Positions 1 to 13,936 of a DNA stretch of 64,000 bases are shown here, in pieces; position 1 is the stretch's first letter; each line of letters begins with the position of its first letter. Source of the stretch: Montifringilla adamsi. Taxonomy: Eukaryota; Chordata; Aves; Passeriformes; Passeridae. The stretch covers positions 3,921,041-3,985,040 of the forward strand of contig JAGGNK010012003.1 in the NCBI GenBank assembly GCA_017590115.1, given 5' to 3'. Position numbers and translations under genes: made by a program. The notes beneath the pieces were generated by a model. It did no database searches and was not told the DNA's origin. It was given only the letters and a program-made list of their open reading frames with translations.

Positions 1-534
1 AGAGCAATTTTAATGCTGGTCAGATGGTTGAAGCCTTGAGAAAAGACCGTCCTCTTGCTGTGTTGCCACAACATCTTGGAAAACAAGACTGCAGAAAGAA
101 AAAACATGTTTGCAGGCTTTAGTCTCAAAGTGTCATCTCTCAGTAAAGTCTAACCCAAACCTACCCCTCCACAGCTCTGACCCTCTCCCACATCTAAGCT
201 GGAGGTGGCCATGGCCCTTTTATAGAGCTTTCAAATTCTGAAATTTCAGAATCCTCCATCCTGCCCCATTTTGTTTCCCCAGGCTGGGAACAGGAGGTCA
301 CACACTAAAAGAACTTGTGACTGGTGGAGACTTAAAAGTTTATAAATTCAGGGTTACACTCAGCACTCGAAAGTGCCAACTCTACAATCCTTCTCAAAAA
401 TTCCTTTGCTAAATGGAACTGTGGGGGAAGTTTGGGATGGGCAGCATTTCATGTCATGAGAGCGTCTGGCTAAGACAAACATCAAAGCTGACCATTTTGC
501 CAAAAGCATTGGGAAGATTAAGTCACTGCAAAAA

Positions 535-563
535 TCAAGATTAAATCTCAGATTTAATCTTGA
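535..563. repeat. perfect 29-base inverted repeat (14-base arms)
   Basis: The arm TCAAGATTAAATCT at 535-548 is followed by a single C at 549 and by its exact reverse complement AGATTTAATCTTGA at 550-563. With a one-base spacer it is a near-continuous palindrome, more likely to extrude as a cruciform or serve as a symmetric protein site than to form an RNA hairpin with a normal loop. No flanking transposon ends were seen. Confidence 0.9.
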
Positions 564-2530
564 GGTGAGAAATGAAACCTCTGCAAGGCACCAGTCAGTG
601 ACCCAGACTCATGAGGAGAAGTTGTCTCCACCCCAGCCTGTTTCCCCCTTGTGTGGCTGACAGAACATTTCCCTGGTTTTGGGCTGGGAATGCTGCATGT
701 GCCAGGCAGTGGCCCAAGCTCTGCCATGCCTTCAGACCCAAATCCCTCACTGGAAGTCCCAAATCCCAGAGAACCCAGTGCTGGAATGCCACTCCAGAGA
801 GGGAGGCAGTGTGAAAGGACCCTTCACCAGTTCCCCAGAAGAGAAAAGTCCTTGGGTCCTTTCACTGCCTCTGGTCAAAGTTCACTTCTAGTGCTGGCTG
901 CTGTAGGAAGAAGCTCCAAAAGGAAAACTCTACACCACATTTCTCCTGAACACCTTCCTTCCTGTCCAGGCACAGGCACAGGGCTGCTCCAAAAGAGGGT
1001 TTTCTCCTCAGCTCCCATCTCACCTGCTCTACCGCCAGGGCTTTCTGTGCCACCATTTCTGTAAATGCAGGGCAGGAAGAACAATGCCATCCTTTGCAGT
1101 AAAGCACTTCTCACAAAATATTAGGCACATATTAGGTATTTTTAGCATAATTCAGACCTGCTGACAAAGACTGCACTTTTACCATGATGGATGCATGGTT
1201 GGGTGTGTGGTGCAGACATTCTTGAGCAAACCACTTGCAAAGTCCACAAACCCATCTGCATCCAATTTGATGCTTACACTTATCCAAGGCTATTTATACA
1301 TCATGGCATTCTTAACCTCAGTGGCTTTGCAGCTCCCCACACCTTTCAATCACATAATTGAAATGATGAAATGGTCCCTGCTGTACTTATTTCATGATAC
1401 TGTTATCCTGACTGCACAATGCAAATACCTGATGCTGGTGGAGCTTTGAAAAGTGACCTGTGAACGCCAGGCAGCAGCAATGCTCCAACCAAAGTCATCT
1501 TTTGTTGCCATTCATGCTCTGAATGACAAATGCACCAAGCCATGAACGAGGTGCACAGCACACTCGATTCAATTAAAGGCAAAGAGCTCTGCAATAGCTT
1601 TTCAGTGCTGACAGCCTGGTGATAATGAAGCTTAGTTATTCATTGCACTGTGAAATGCAAAGCAGAACATGCAACCTGGAGGAGGGAAAGGATAATGTTT
1701 GTCTAATTTATCATGTTTCCAACTGACAAATAACTTCAGCCCATAAAAATGAAAAGGAAGTGAAACTTTAATCCTCTCTCCCTTCCTGCTCGGTGGAACA
1801 CTTCTAAAGCATGTATTTGCATTCTGGACCACGGATCCCTGATCCTCCTAAAGGCTGCTGTGTATTAGTGGTTTCACACACTGCCCCAGTCCTTTTCCAA
1901 CAGATCCCAGCCATTAGGCAAGAAGAAATGGGCATTTGGGAGGAAGGGAGATGCAGGAAATACTCTTGAAAGCAAGAGACTGAGATTTTATCCCACTTCA
2001 TAATGTAGCAGAGAAAGGAATTAAACACACTGACCACATAATCAAGGGGAGTTTAAAACACCCCACCTCTTAAGCAAGAGCATTTGTATCACATAACCCT
2101 GGGACACAGCCGACACGTCTATGTTTGGTCTGGTCTCCCTGGGTTGCCTGTGATCAATGGACAGAGGAGTGAAATCACCTTCTGGATCTTTATCAGCTCC
2201 TGTTCTGAACAGACCCCTGAGGACTCCTTTCCTCCGGCTCTGATTAGAAGGGGAGCCTTGCTAGACAAGGCTGGGCTCTCAGGAGTCCTGGGGAGAGGGG
2301 CCAGGAGTGCCCCTGCAGAGGCTGAAAGGCCAGGGCAGCCACCCCACAGCTTCCAGCAGGGCACACAAGGGCTTGAGCCGCTGGGGTTGGAGCTCACTCT
2401 CCAGGCTGAGGAGCCCAGAGGGGCAGCAAGGGGACCCAAAGGTGGCAATCACTGCCACCAGCAGTGGCAATGGCCGTGCTCACTCAGCACCAACATCCAT
2501 CTTTTCTAGGATTCAGCACAAGAGGCTGCT

Positions 2531-2640
2531 CAGATCTGAGCTCCTGGATCCTTCCACAAGGACAACACTGCCCTGAAAACACAGGTCAGATCTGAGCTCC
2601 TCAATCCTTACACAAGGGCAACATTCCCCTGAAAACACAG
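2531..2640. repeat. tandem duplication, 56-base period, two copies
   Basis: CAGATCTGAGCTCCT begins at 2531 and again at 2587, and each copy continues through CACAAGG-CAAC and CCCTGAAAACACAG. The copies differ at only a few positions, consistent with a fairly recent local duplication. No function is apparent. Confidence 0.88.
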
Positions 2641-4796
2641 ATTCCTGCTGTTAACCCACAGACAAGGATCAGTCCTGGATCTCCTACAATGCCCTGTGCA
2701 CTTCACATTGGGAATTCAAAGCATTTCTTTTTTTGTTTGCAGTAGGTTTTTAGGGTGTGAATTCCTGTAAACTAAAACCACTGTTTCTCTCATTTTATCA
2801 GCTACACTAAAAGGAAAGGGAGGAACCTAAATCTGTGTGTAAACAATGACACACACACCGGAACCAACTTCTCTTTCAAAGCTTGCAGGTAGCCTACTAT
2901 GCTCTGTGCAGGATCTCAAGGATAACTGAATTAGTGTTTTCAAACCATGACAGTGAAGATGAACTCCCATACATCAACTGTGTTTTTTCCCTTACTTATT
3001 TTTCTGTTAAGTTATTGTGTCTGCCACTCACTCAACAGCTGGTTCCAACTTTGCCATGTGAAAATGGCTAAATAAAGTCAGACACACAATTGGGAGCTCT
3101 GTGTCTGAACAGAGCAGAGATTTTCCACAACCATGTGAGATGAGGGATCTCTCCAATCTTCATCATCACAGACCAGCAAATGTTGCAGAGAATCTTTTAG
3201 GAGGCACAAGGCACAGCCTGAGACCAACCACTGGCTCTTCTGCGTCACCATCTACCAGCTTAACCCAAGAAGTTGAACCATACAGTGGATTTGTTCAAGT
3301 AACATCTGCAGAGTCAGAAATTACCTACAAACAAACACTACAAGCCCACAGGCATAAAAGGCAGCTTAAAATCTCACATAACCTCCAGCAATACTGGATT
3401 CTCCTGGCTGACCCATTCAGTGGCCTCACCTAGGAGAAAAAACACTGCAAGTTGCATGGAAAAAGGGCCACAGTCTGTGCTGCAGCCTTCAGCTCCGCCA
3501 GACAGTGGTCAGAGGAAATTAAAAGAGCTTCAATGAGTAACCAACCCCCAGGTTGCTCACACCACTGTGGCCAGAGCGGAAATTTTCATGAGTCTGCAGA
3601 GGGCTGGGAATGCGGATTCACAACTGGAACAGGACTGGAATAACACAGGGGAAGAGATGAAATTCAAGCCTGATCTCAGTCAGGATACAACTGGTCCAGA
3701 AAATGCCACTAGGACTTCCTCCAGAAATGAAAGGCAAGGGGGAAGAACTGCTAGGAGTGGAACATTATTAAATCATTTCTGGCAGCATTTTGGAAATAAT
3801 TACTTGAATGTTGGCACTTTTCTACCTCTGCTCAAGATTCTGGTAGAGGTTTTTGGAGCCCACAGGCTCTATCTGGAGCTTATTGCTTTTGTCGCCTGAC
3901 GTTTCCTCAGTCAGGAGCCAGCTGGAAGGTGGGCACATCCACCCACACTCTTAATCCGAAGTGACTTTACCTTACTGGTGAAATATTTGCCTAATTTTCT
4001 CTCTCTGCAAGAGCAAGTCTTGTTAGAGGGATTTGTACAGCTCCCGCTGCTCTTGCTCCTTATCAATAGGACAGGCTCTTTGTGAACACTGGTAGCTGAA
4101 CTAAGATCTAACCAACTTCCCTTCTGTGCTAATGTTCATCTGACTTCTGAACTCTTCAAGGATCTTTAAGTATGAAGAAAAAGAAAATTTTTTTATTAAA
4201 AAGAATATTCAACCTCCATGTCTGAGAAGCCACATGTAGCCTTCCTTCTGCAGCACGACAGCGATGCAGGACATCCATAGCCAGAGCTGTAACTCAGGAT
4301 GGACTGAAAATACTGCAGCAAAGGCCTGCAGTGAAGGAGGTCACTTCCAACACCCCCAGCATCCAGAGGAGATGTGCTGCTTGTCCTACCTGCAATCCAG
4401 GTGCCATGGGACACATATGAGACACATGTGTCAGAGAGAAGAGGGATTGTCTAGACAAAAAACACCAAGGAGAAAGAATAGCAGGTCTGGGATCACTCCA
4501 TGAGAAGACAGTGACCCTCCTGAAGCCACAGCCTCATCCCAACCCCTTCCCAGGGCTGGCAGCAGCCACAGCCCCTGTGAGAGCAGAAGGGAGGAGGTGG
4601 GAGATGACAGTCATCTCCCTCATGTCCACCGTGGGGCTGGGCACGTGTGTGGGTGGGTCCCAGGTCAACCCAATGACATCAACTTCTTCCCCAGTCCCTG
4701 CTGGCCCCGTTCCCTGCAGCTGGAGCTGGGGCTGGCCAGCAGCTCCCTCCCAGCACACCCCACTGCCAGTCCCACGGCCCCACCAGCCCCTGCCCT

Positions 4797-4838
4797 GGTG
4801 TTTGGGACAAGTTTGGGACACATTTGGGACACATCTGG
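4797..4838. repeat. short tandem repeat, about 11-base unit
   Basis: Three or more imperfect copies of TTTGGGACACA occur in a row. This is a simple minisatellite-like stretch. Confidence 0.8.
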
Positions 4839-5464
4839 CTGGAACACCACGAGTGGGCTGCACCTGGGCACCAGGCACGTCCTGCTGGGGCAGCTCTCAG
4901 AGCAAGCTCTCCATTCCCAACCCGAAATGCGACTATAGGCAAGGCTGGGAACAAGGCAGAGGAGTAAAGGGAAAGAAACCACACATACCTATCACCTATT
5001 TAGCAACTGCTGAATAAGCTGTTCTGTACACATTGCCCAACAGAGAGGAATAGAGGCTCTTCTGAGTGTAACTCAATAAATTTGAAGGGAGGGAATGCCA
5101 ACACACACTTCCAACTCCAACCGCTAAATAAGGAAACATACGTGGAAATTACAGATGAACAAATTCTAAACAGACCTAGGGGAGTTTTCTCCTTTTCATC
5201 CAAAAAGCAATAAATGTCACAGAACTGAGCAGCAAATCATTCAAAACAATGTAGCTTACCAAGCACGCTGTCAAAGCAAAAAAATCTGAGTCACTTAAAC
5301 AACTGGATGCTATTTCAGGAGGGGTTTTTTTTTAAGGCTCATGAAGTGCAAGTGGCTCAAATTCTCCTTTTGTACTTGCTAACAATGGGCGTGTTTCTTG
5401 GCCAGAGCTGATCTGCAGAGGTCTGATTTTTGTGTTTTATTTCGTTCTGAAATGCCTCTCTGAC

Positions 5465-5640
5465 CTCTAGCCGTGGGGCCAGGACCTCGGGAGGCCATCT
5501 GCCCAGCCTCTCATCCCAAAGCAGGATCAGCTCAGCTCTTATCATTCCTGACATGTTTGCCTAAGTGGTTCTTAAAGATTTCCAACACTGGAGGCTCCAC
5601 AACCACTTCAGGCAATCTTGTGTGTGTTTTATATAAATCA
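5465..5640 (-). mobile_element. old CR1 retrotransposon fragment
   Basis: Written on the plus strand, the order of blocks is that of an inverted CR1: GGAGGCCATCTGCCCAGCC, a CAAAGCAGGATCAG block, GTTCTTAAAGATTTCCAACA, then GGAGGCTCCACAACCACTTC and AGGCAATCTT. Many differences from young CR1 consensus blocks suggest an old insertion. The boundaries are approximate. Confidence 0.75.
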
Positions 5641-8600
5641 GCAGCTCATCTCAAATTGAATGCTACATTTAATTTTGCTCACTTAGGTCCAAAAAAAACG
5701 TTTGAAACATGCATGCTGATGTTGAAAGATTGGAGAGCACATGGCCACAAGTGCCCGCCGCCTACGCCGCTGTCCCAGCAGCATTCCCAGCACATCCCCG
5801 GAATGCACAAGCACTTGCAGCCACTGCTGCAAACCAGCACACCAGCCCAAGCACCCTGAGATGTCTGCAGAGCAGGCAGATACCCAGAGTTATTGAAAGC
5901 ACCTTTAGGTTAGTGATTCAAAACCATTCAGAGGTTTAAGCCTCAATTATACAGTAATTTTCCCTTCTGCTGAGGAGGACCACCACTGCGGGGGGGTACC
6001 AACCTTTCCCGAGGGTTTTATCTCATTCCACAGAAATGTTCACATTTTTACCATGCTGGGAACATAAACTATAATCTGCAGTTTGAGCTGGCATCCTGCA
6101 AATGTTCCATCTGCTTGCTTTGCACTGGGATTCATACATCCAGTGAACCAGATCCTTAATATGTAATTTCTTTATCTGCATGGTTCATCAGCTGGTTTTC
6201 CAGGATTTCCAGTTATCAATCAGGTCATTGACAAGGCAATGACTTCCTTTACTTCTTGCAGTTTTCTTTTGATCCCTGTGGTTCAGTCTCTGTGGATCAG
6301 CACCTCTCCATTCCCATCTCCAGAGCCTTGGGGAGACTTCCCTGGATTCTGGACTCTCCCACCTCAGGCCGGAGCTGCTAAAGCTCTCATTTCTTTAAAG
6401 AGAGCTACACTAGTATATGGGTTTAGCCATTTTTCTCCCAGTTATTTATTATTGTCTGCTGTTTCTATCTAACTCAAACTCTTTCTTTCTTTCTGTCAAA
6501 GTCTAATTAAATTTAATCAATTTCCTTTGAAGCATATAATTTTTGTTGTTCCATGCATTTGGTCAAAACATACAGAGCATATAATTGAAACAAACACAGC
6601 AACTGGAATTATGGGAAGCACTTCCAGACCCACCATGTCAGAAGTTCTAAGCACCTTGTAGAAAGTACTTTTCACCAGCTGGGGCTTTTTTCCCTAAATT
6701 CTCAATATTTGGCAATTTATTTTAATGTTATTCCTTGCCACCTTGATTGTGATTTTGTTTTGTTTTTATTTGGTTTACCTTGTATTTGGATTATATTCAG
6801 TTACACACACAATACCTTTTGGGTAACTCACTGGATGGGTTTACAGATATTTCAGTTTCTCCTCATTGGTTTATTCAGTTGCTTCCACCATAACCCCAGC
6901 TCGAGTTCCAATCTGACAGCATATTTTTCTATTTAATGTAATATACCATTTGAAGTCAACATTTCTTTCTAATTGTAAAAACACGTTCTCATGGTTAAGT
7001 AACAGTTGTGACAAACTAGAACCTCTTGGCTGACAAATTAATTCTGTAGGTTTCTATTTACATCCTTTCGAAGAGTTTGCTGATTTATAACTTCCAGCCA
7101 GGAATGAAATGTGCTTGTAACTAAAAGTGTTGATTAAATCATTGCCTGATATTAATCAAAAGAAAATGCAGTGTGAGGTGCAAGTCATTTAAAGGATGAC
7201 ATAAATCTGCCACTTATTAAAGTTTAATTCCTCCAGTGATCCAGTAAGATGAGCTTAAGTTAAACGAGGAAGGTGTGACTTCCAGGAGTCCTCAACCTCT
7301 GTATCCCAGTGAATTTGGGCAAAGCTGCATATGCTCAGCAATCTCTGAAAAGTCAGGCAATGAACCAGGAACAATGAAAACCACTGAATTTCATGCCAAA
7401 GGGGGACTCATCCTTTCCTGGAAAGTTCTGCTGCTCTCAATTTGGGACCAAATTATGGATTGCAAATGACTTCTCCTCCACACCCCCTTAAAGAAAAAAA
7501 AAGTGAAATCTTTGTCTCTCTCTGAAAAAGAGCTCAATGAAGCAGGAAAGCACTGCCTGCCAAGTCTCAGATGAAAGAGGAACCGCACATCCAAGAGCGA
7601 CCCAGGCAGACGATCCAGGAGGGAATAAATGATGGCTGTTCTTCCATGCAAGGCAGTTCCATGGTGTGTTGCACTTCCAGCTGCTCCCAGAGGCTGTGGA
7701 GGGGTGCAGCAGGCTGTCACTTCCCAGCTGGCTTCCGATCCATCTGCGCGGGAATGAGGGAGCTGGCACGGGGCAGGATGGATCCTGTTCTTCTGCAGAC
7801 ATTCCACACAGCTGTGATGGTAATTTAGAGCCTTTCTACAAAGAGCTGTGATGGGAAGGTAACTGCTTTTCCTTCCATGCCAGATGAAAATCTAAGCTTC
7901 CTCTGAAACCTGCTGAGTCAAACTGGAATAAGAGAAGGGAGCCATAGAAGGGCCAGACTTGCACAGGGGATTTCCTTGTCCTTGGACAAGCAAGGAGAAC
8001 AGACAGAGCAGCCCTCCTGACCAGCTTCCATGTGGGCTGTATTTGTTTCAGGCATGTGGGCTTGTGGGATGACACAGGGCAAGGACAGTTTGAAAAGAAA
8101 GGTGCTAAAAAAAAGACCACTGATCCAATCCCATGTGATAGGAGGGGAAAATTATGGCATGGAAAAAATCCACCCTGCTCTATGTCTGGTGCACAACATA
8201 TATCTGAACTACATCTCCTGCATTAAGGTTTGAATATCCTTGTGATTGAGAGTACTAGATCTGGGTCTGCCTCAAATCACAATGAGGACACTCAGGAATT
8301 ATGACATTTCCATCAAGCAACTGCCACTCAGTGGCTCCTCCAGCACACTATTGCTCTCTTTTGTCATACAAGACCTAAGCCAGCACTGTTTTGCTCAAAA
8401 ATATGTAAGTAACACTTGGTAAGGCCCAAATTGCAGGACTTTGTGTTACCTAAGGTCACACAAATTTCCTTCTTTATGAGAACATGACAATCTCATTATA
8501 ATGGGCTAAAGAAGAGGAGAGAACCTATAACGTCTCATAGGGAAAAGAAAGAGTTAAAATGAGATAGAGGAGGCAAACACTGTCAAAGTGTCACACACAA

Positions 8601-10139
8601 AGAAGTCCTCCCTGAAAAGTTTTTGAAATCTGTACTCAGAAAGGCACTGGGGGCCAGCAACCCCCTTAGTTTGGTCTGGTTTGCCTCATGAAGAAAGAAG
8701 GAGGGGTTCAGATAAAGCCCAGGAGCTATGCTGAGGCTGCTTACATGGACTGAGGGGGTGGGAGGGAAGAGGCAACAGCTCAGGTTGTCACCTGCTACAC
8801 GAGGTGCCAGTCACAGTAAATAACAGAATCTCATCTCTTCCACACAAAGAACTTAATACATAAAATACCACTTCAGGAATTCAGTCAGAGCCATGTCCCA
8901 GGTTCCCGGGGATCCCAACTTTCATAGCTGCTGTGTGTGGAAGTGTACAGGACAAGCACAAAGCAATACTTGACCTGGAAACCCTCCCAGACTGCAGTGG
9001 TTTGTGGTTGAGCAGCTTCCCTGGACTGTGCTCAGCAGCACAGAGCAGCCTGTCCTCCCTCCCAAGCACCTGCTCCCAGTTCCCTGCAGAGACAAGAGCA
9101 TTCTTCTGCACTGGTTACACTTCATTCAATCATTGACAGCACTTTCAATCAAAGCAACTAAATGTCTTGTGGAATTTTTAATGGAAAATCAATGTTTGCA
9201 GCCTGAGATGGCAGATGAGAAGCACCAGCCTGCCAGGTGCTTGGCTCCATCCTCTAAAGAGGTGGCAACAACACAGCATTCCCTCCTCAGCCCCACCTTA
9301 GCATTGCAGAGACTCTCTGGAGGAGGAGGGAGAGCAAATGGCTCTTGCTGGAGAGACAGATGGGAAAACAGATCCCAGAGAGGAAAGGAAACAGCTTAAA
9401 AACTTTTCATCTGACGATTTTTTGGGCAGAGATTCAGGATACTAAATTTGGGCTATGGATTAGGGATGTTGCTACACATCTTTAAAAAAAGGAAAAAAAC
9501 CAAACCCTGAGGCAGAAGCCAGGAGTCCAATCACTCCAAAATTCCAATGACTCAGAAACTGGTTGAGATGACACTAAGGCACAGCAAGGCAGGGGTGAAC
9601 ATGTGTCAGGAGAGGAGGAACTCCCTGGTGTGATTTGCTGAGCAGCCAACACTATCAAGCTCTGTGGTGTTCCTAATCTTCACAATTCAGAATCAAGCTG
9701 GCCATAATTACATCCATCAGATGTTTAGGAGCATTCTGATCTTATCAGCAGATCTGAGGAGCTCTTGAGGAGACTAAGGACTCAAGAAAGGAATGTATAG
9801 ATTTTTCTCCCTTTGAGCAGTAGATTGAAAATGCCCTGGAGAACATCAATGAGGACTCTTATAGCATGTCTTAGAAATTAATCACCAAAAAAAAGTGGGA
9901 AATACTTAAGGAACAGCTAGAGCAATTAAAACTGAAAGCCACGCAGGTTTAGGAGTCAATATGAAGGCAGAACTCCACCAGACTAAATGGATGCAGAGGA
10001 ATAGTGCATGTTTATACAGATTACACATCACAGGAGCAAATGGCAGTTCTGAGGGAAGGGAGGCAATGGCCAAGAACAAAAGCTACAGCCCTGGACATTG
10101 AACACTTGTACTGCAGCAGCAGAGCCTCTGGAGGGTCTG
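5641..10139. other. intron sequence, no gene seen
   Basis: AT-rich non-coding sequence with short A/T runs (for example 7493-7502). No repeat family or exon was recognised. Confidence 0.6.
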
Positions 10140-10196
10140 TTTGCTTGGAGTCCATGATCTCAGAGGTCTTTTCCAACCTTAACATTTCTACAAGGG
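10140..10196 (+). mobile_element. CR1 retrotransposon 3' terminal remnant
   Basis: A short stretch matches the CR1 3' end: GGAGTCCATGATCTCAGAGG, then TCTTTTCCAACCTTAA and a degraded ATTTCTA tail. Only the last ~57 bases are recognisable; the upstream boundary is uncertain. Confidence 0.7.
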
Positions 10197-13100
10197 AAGT
10201 CAGTCAACAACACAGGCAGAGATCAGCTGCAGGACCAGGCAGAAGTTTGGTGCCTGGGAAATAAACCCAAGGAAATTAAGAATTTGTGCTTACTTGGTTT
10301 GCTTGGGAGTGTGGACAGAGAGCATTGACCAGGAGAAGAATCACCAAGAACTGAAAGACAACCAAGACACTTCCAGCTCTGGTGAATTGAGAGGAGAGTC
10401 CAGCCCCACAGGGTGAAAAATGGCTCAGTTTCTACTGACATCTACTGACTGCTCAGTTCAAGGTTCTCACAGGCTCTGGATCACACCCCTCACAGAGCAA
10501 ATCACTTTATACCTTCAAGGAAGGATGTTTGATACAGAAATCCAGCAGTGCAGGGAGAAACAGGTGCCTCATTCCCATGAAAACTCTTAAAGGAAGACAC
10601 TGAAGAGCAAAACCAGCCTCCACTCCCACACTGCACTCATCCATGGCACCAGAGCACCCTTCAGTAGCAGTTTCAGTGGCAGGAGTGTCCCTGACTTGCT
10701 TTGGTTTTGTTATTCTACTCCCAAGAGGAGGAGTGGAAGAAGTGGGCAAGAGGGAAGTGGCCTGGTGATTAGTGACTGCACTCCACACTGTGAACCCCAC
10801 TTCACATTCCCTCACTTCTGGCTTCCCAAGCGATTCTCCCTCAGGCACTGAGAAATGCCAAAGGAGCACTGGTTTGCTCCCATTTGTGATTTCCTTGTGC
10901 ACTAAGGAGGGCAAAGCTCCCCTGTGACCTTTCCCAGTTCCTGTGCAATCACCTGAGCTCTCCCCAGAGCAGATGATCCAGCCAGGGAAGCAGAGCAGTG
11001 CATGGCCCCTGTGGCTGGCATGGCACCCTGGCCTCACCAAGTCTTCTAAACCTTCAAAAGTTTTATAAATGCTAAAACCAGAGGTGATCTCATGGACAAA
11101 GGAGATCATCTAATTGAGTTTGAGACCAACAGGCATGCTTCTGAATAATCAGGGGATGGGATGTGAAAGCAGCCAGAAGACTCTTAGCTAAAATTACGAT
11201 GTATGGAACTTAGTGAGCCAAGTACCTTTTTACTAATAATTTCCCCCTATCTTAATTCAGGCTGATAATTTGCAATTACAGTTGTAAAGGGCTCCAAGTG
11301 AAAAGCCCTTTTATCAGATGTTTCTGTTGTTAGTCGACTTTACAAGAGGGAATCAGATCCAGATGAAGGCTCAGAAAAGTCCAAATCAATCAGCCTTTGA
11401 CAAGAATTGTAGCCCTCCAGCAAATCCAAATAAAGCATCTTGATTTAGGAAGACATGAATGCAATTAACTGAGGAATCCACATTAATTTATTTCCCTTTG
11501 TAAATATTGTTTATTTCCTTAACAGGTTACAAAAATGGTGACACACTGAAAACTCAACAACTCTAATCACTGGGCTAACAAGAACTAAGTGATTCCAGGT
11601 CCCCCAAAGGGAGCTCAGCTACTCTCAGATACCCAAGTACTGATTGTCTCTGTCAGAGAAGTATTGGCTAACATTTGTTAACCCATAAAAACCACTGTCT
11701 GAAAGGGGCATTGAAAGTAAAATCCTTGGCCCTCTAAAGTTTACATTTTTTCTATGTGAAGCATGCTGACTCTTTGATTAGCAGCCAAGAGAATGGACTC
11801 AACTCCATTCCAAGTCTTAAAAAATAGTATGAAACAAAACATTAGTGAAGTGATTTTCCCTTGTTTTAATGTGGTTTTCAACATTAGGTTTATTGTTTTG
11901 TGGTTTTCTTCATGGAAAGCATATGCTTGCAATATGTTTACAATATTCCAGGGGTTTAAAGCTACAGCATAGTCATTTAAAATAAAAAAAAAAAGAAAAA
12001 ACCCTGCAAATTGAGGAATACTCTAATGAAACAACACCTGATGTTTTCACTTGCTAAGCCCCTTTGGAAAAGGTATGCTATAGGTAAAACAGATTCAGTG
12101 TTTCTGGCTAATGAATCAAATTATCTCAGACACTATTTTTGACATCATATTGCAGAAGTGCTCTGGCTCTCCCACAGTTTGAAGTGTTCACTGGTCCAGC
12201 TGCTAGAAGGTGCCATCCTTTTAGGTCTCAGTTTATTCAATTAAATATCCAACTAATTTCTCTTTAAATACCCAGACTGTAGAAGTGCCCTTTAGGGTTG
12301 AGATGACCCCAGCAGCAGTGAGGGATACTCACATCACCAAACCCAGCCCCAGAACCCCCCTTCAAAATGTCAGGGTGGTAACAAAGGGAAAAATATCAAG
12401 TGACTGAAGTACTTTGGGGCACAGACAGAATCAACCACTAGCCCACAAGAGGAGGCAGGAAGGAAGAATAAGCCAGTAATTCCTGAAATATTGACTCCAG
12501 AGGTGAAGGAAGGAGAACACCTCCTGGAGGAGCAGTTAGCTGATCTTAGTACCACAGTATGGTGGCAATCACAGGGAGGTTGGGAGGCTCACAGGAGGAG
12601 CAGATAACACCTGTCCATCCTGGGTGGGTGCTCTGGGCAGGCTGAGGTGGCCACAGCCTGTGTCCAAAAGAGGTGGCCATGCTCAGGCTTATCTGCTGAA
12701 GCCAGACACCCAAACCCACGGTACAAAGCTGGTGCCTGTCTGGGAAATTTGGCTGCAGGCAGTCCAAAATCTGCCAGGAGAGCAGTGTAAGTGGGTCTTA
12801 AACACAAAATAGAGGTGGTCACATAAAATGGATGCAGCACTTGATCCACCAAACCTAGGCAAAGCTGTGGAGTGAGAGCCAGCCCTCTCTCCAACGTAAG
12901 CATGTGAAGCAGAGAAAGAGGGTTCCTCGACATCTTAATGTCCTCCAAGCTGTGATGTGAAAGAAGCAGAGGAGAAACTGCTGACATGACTCTTTGTGCA
13001 CAGTCACACACCCTTCCCTCACACCTCCCCCAGATAGCCTGGCTCCAAGGACTAGCGTCAGAAGAGGAAAGAAGCATTTAATTTTATAATTCCTACTTAA

Positions 13101-13901
13101 ATGATTCACGAGGTGCTTTTGCAAATTGCAGGAGAACACCCTATGAATCAGTCAGTGACAGAAATAAATTGCATTAATCCATAGTAGTAATATGCTCAGA
13201 GTGCTAGAGTTTCAGTAGGAATGAGCTCATTTGTTAAGCTCCCCACTCCGAGCATGTAGGATGGCTTTGTGCCCTAACATTTTCCCACAAGACAAAGGCC
13301 CACTTTCCTGCTGGAAGGGACCCCAACTTGCACACCAGATCATTGTCTTCCATTTCAGACATTGCTGAGTGGCATCCTATCCTTCCACTGTCTTCTCTCA
13401 TCTTCCACGTGCCAACATCCAACTCCCACCTACTAATTGTGGCCTCCTCACATCACAAACACTGAATTACTCAGCAGAAATGGGCTGAGATCCAAACTCC
13501 ATCTCCAAAAGCAGTGGCCACAGCCACACAGGGAACTTAGCCACCTCAGGATGAGAAGAACCAAGCCAGTGCCTCTAAAGGTGAGGGTGAACTCTTCTAA
13601 TGGCAAAGCAAAATTCAACAGCAAAACAAATGACAATGAACATCAGAGGAATCTGAAATCTGGGGCTCTGTGCACACAGATTGCTTGAGATGCTCCTCAG
13701 GCAGAATCACTTTGCTTCACTGCCCTCATGCCAAGAGCTGAGCCCAAAGAGCTCTGCAAGGTAAGAGCTGCACACACAGACATGCCATGGACACCAGGGA
13801 GTCTGGTCCATCATCGTTGTTTCAAACACCTCCTATCAACCCCAAGTGATTAAAAAAAGTAACCTCTCCCTTCCACCAGAAAATCTGAAATTTGAAAGAA
13901 C

Positions 13902-13936
13902 AAAAAAAAAAAAAAAAAAAAACCAAAAAAAAAAAA
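13902..13936. repeat. A-rich run, 21 A + CC + 12 A
   Basis: Two A runs are separated by CC at 13923-13924. No upstream element body was recognised. Confidence 0.9.

Larger units (their letters stand above)
1..5464. other. intron sequence, no gene seen
   Basis: Apart from the palindrome at 535-563, the duplication at 2531-2640 and the short repeat at 4797-4838, I see nothing recognisable. The GC-richer stretch 2280-2460 has open frames on both strands without Gly-X-Y or other motifs. Confidence 0.6.

Noticed and set aside
2084..2509. Gly- and Pro-containing plus-strand frame considered as collagenous
   Set aside because: Gly does not recur every third residue, and the strand is opposite to COL26A1.
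10507..11109. 200-codon minus-strand open frame
   Set aside because: Composition and motifs resemble no family I recognise, and there is no plausible acceptor/donor framing in phase with COL26A1.
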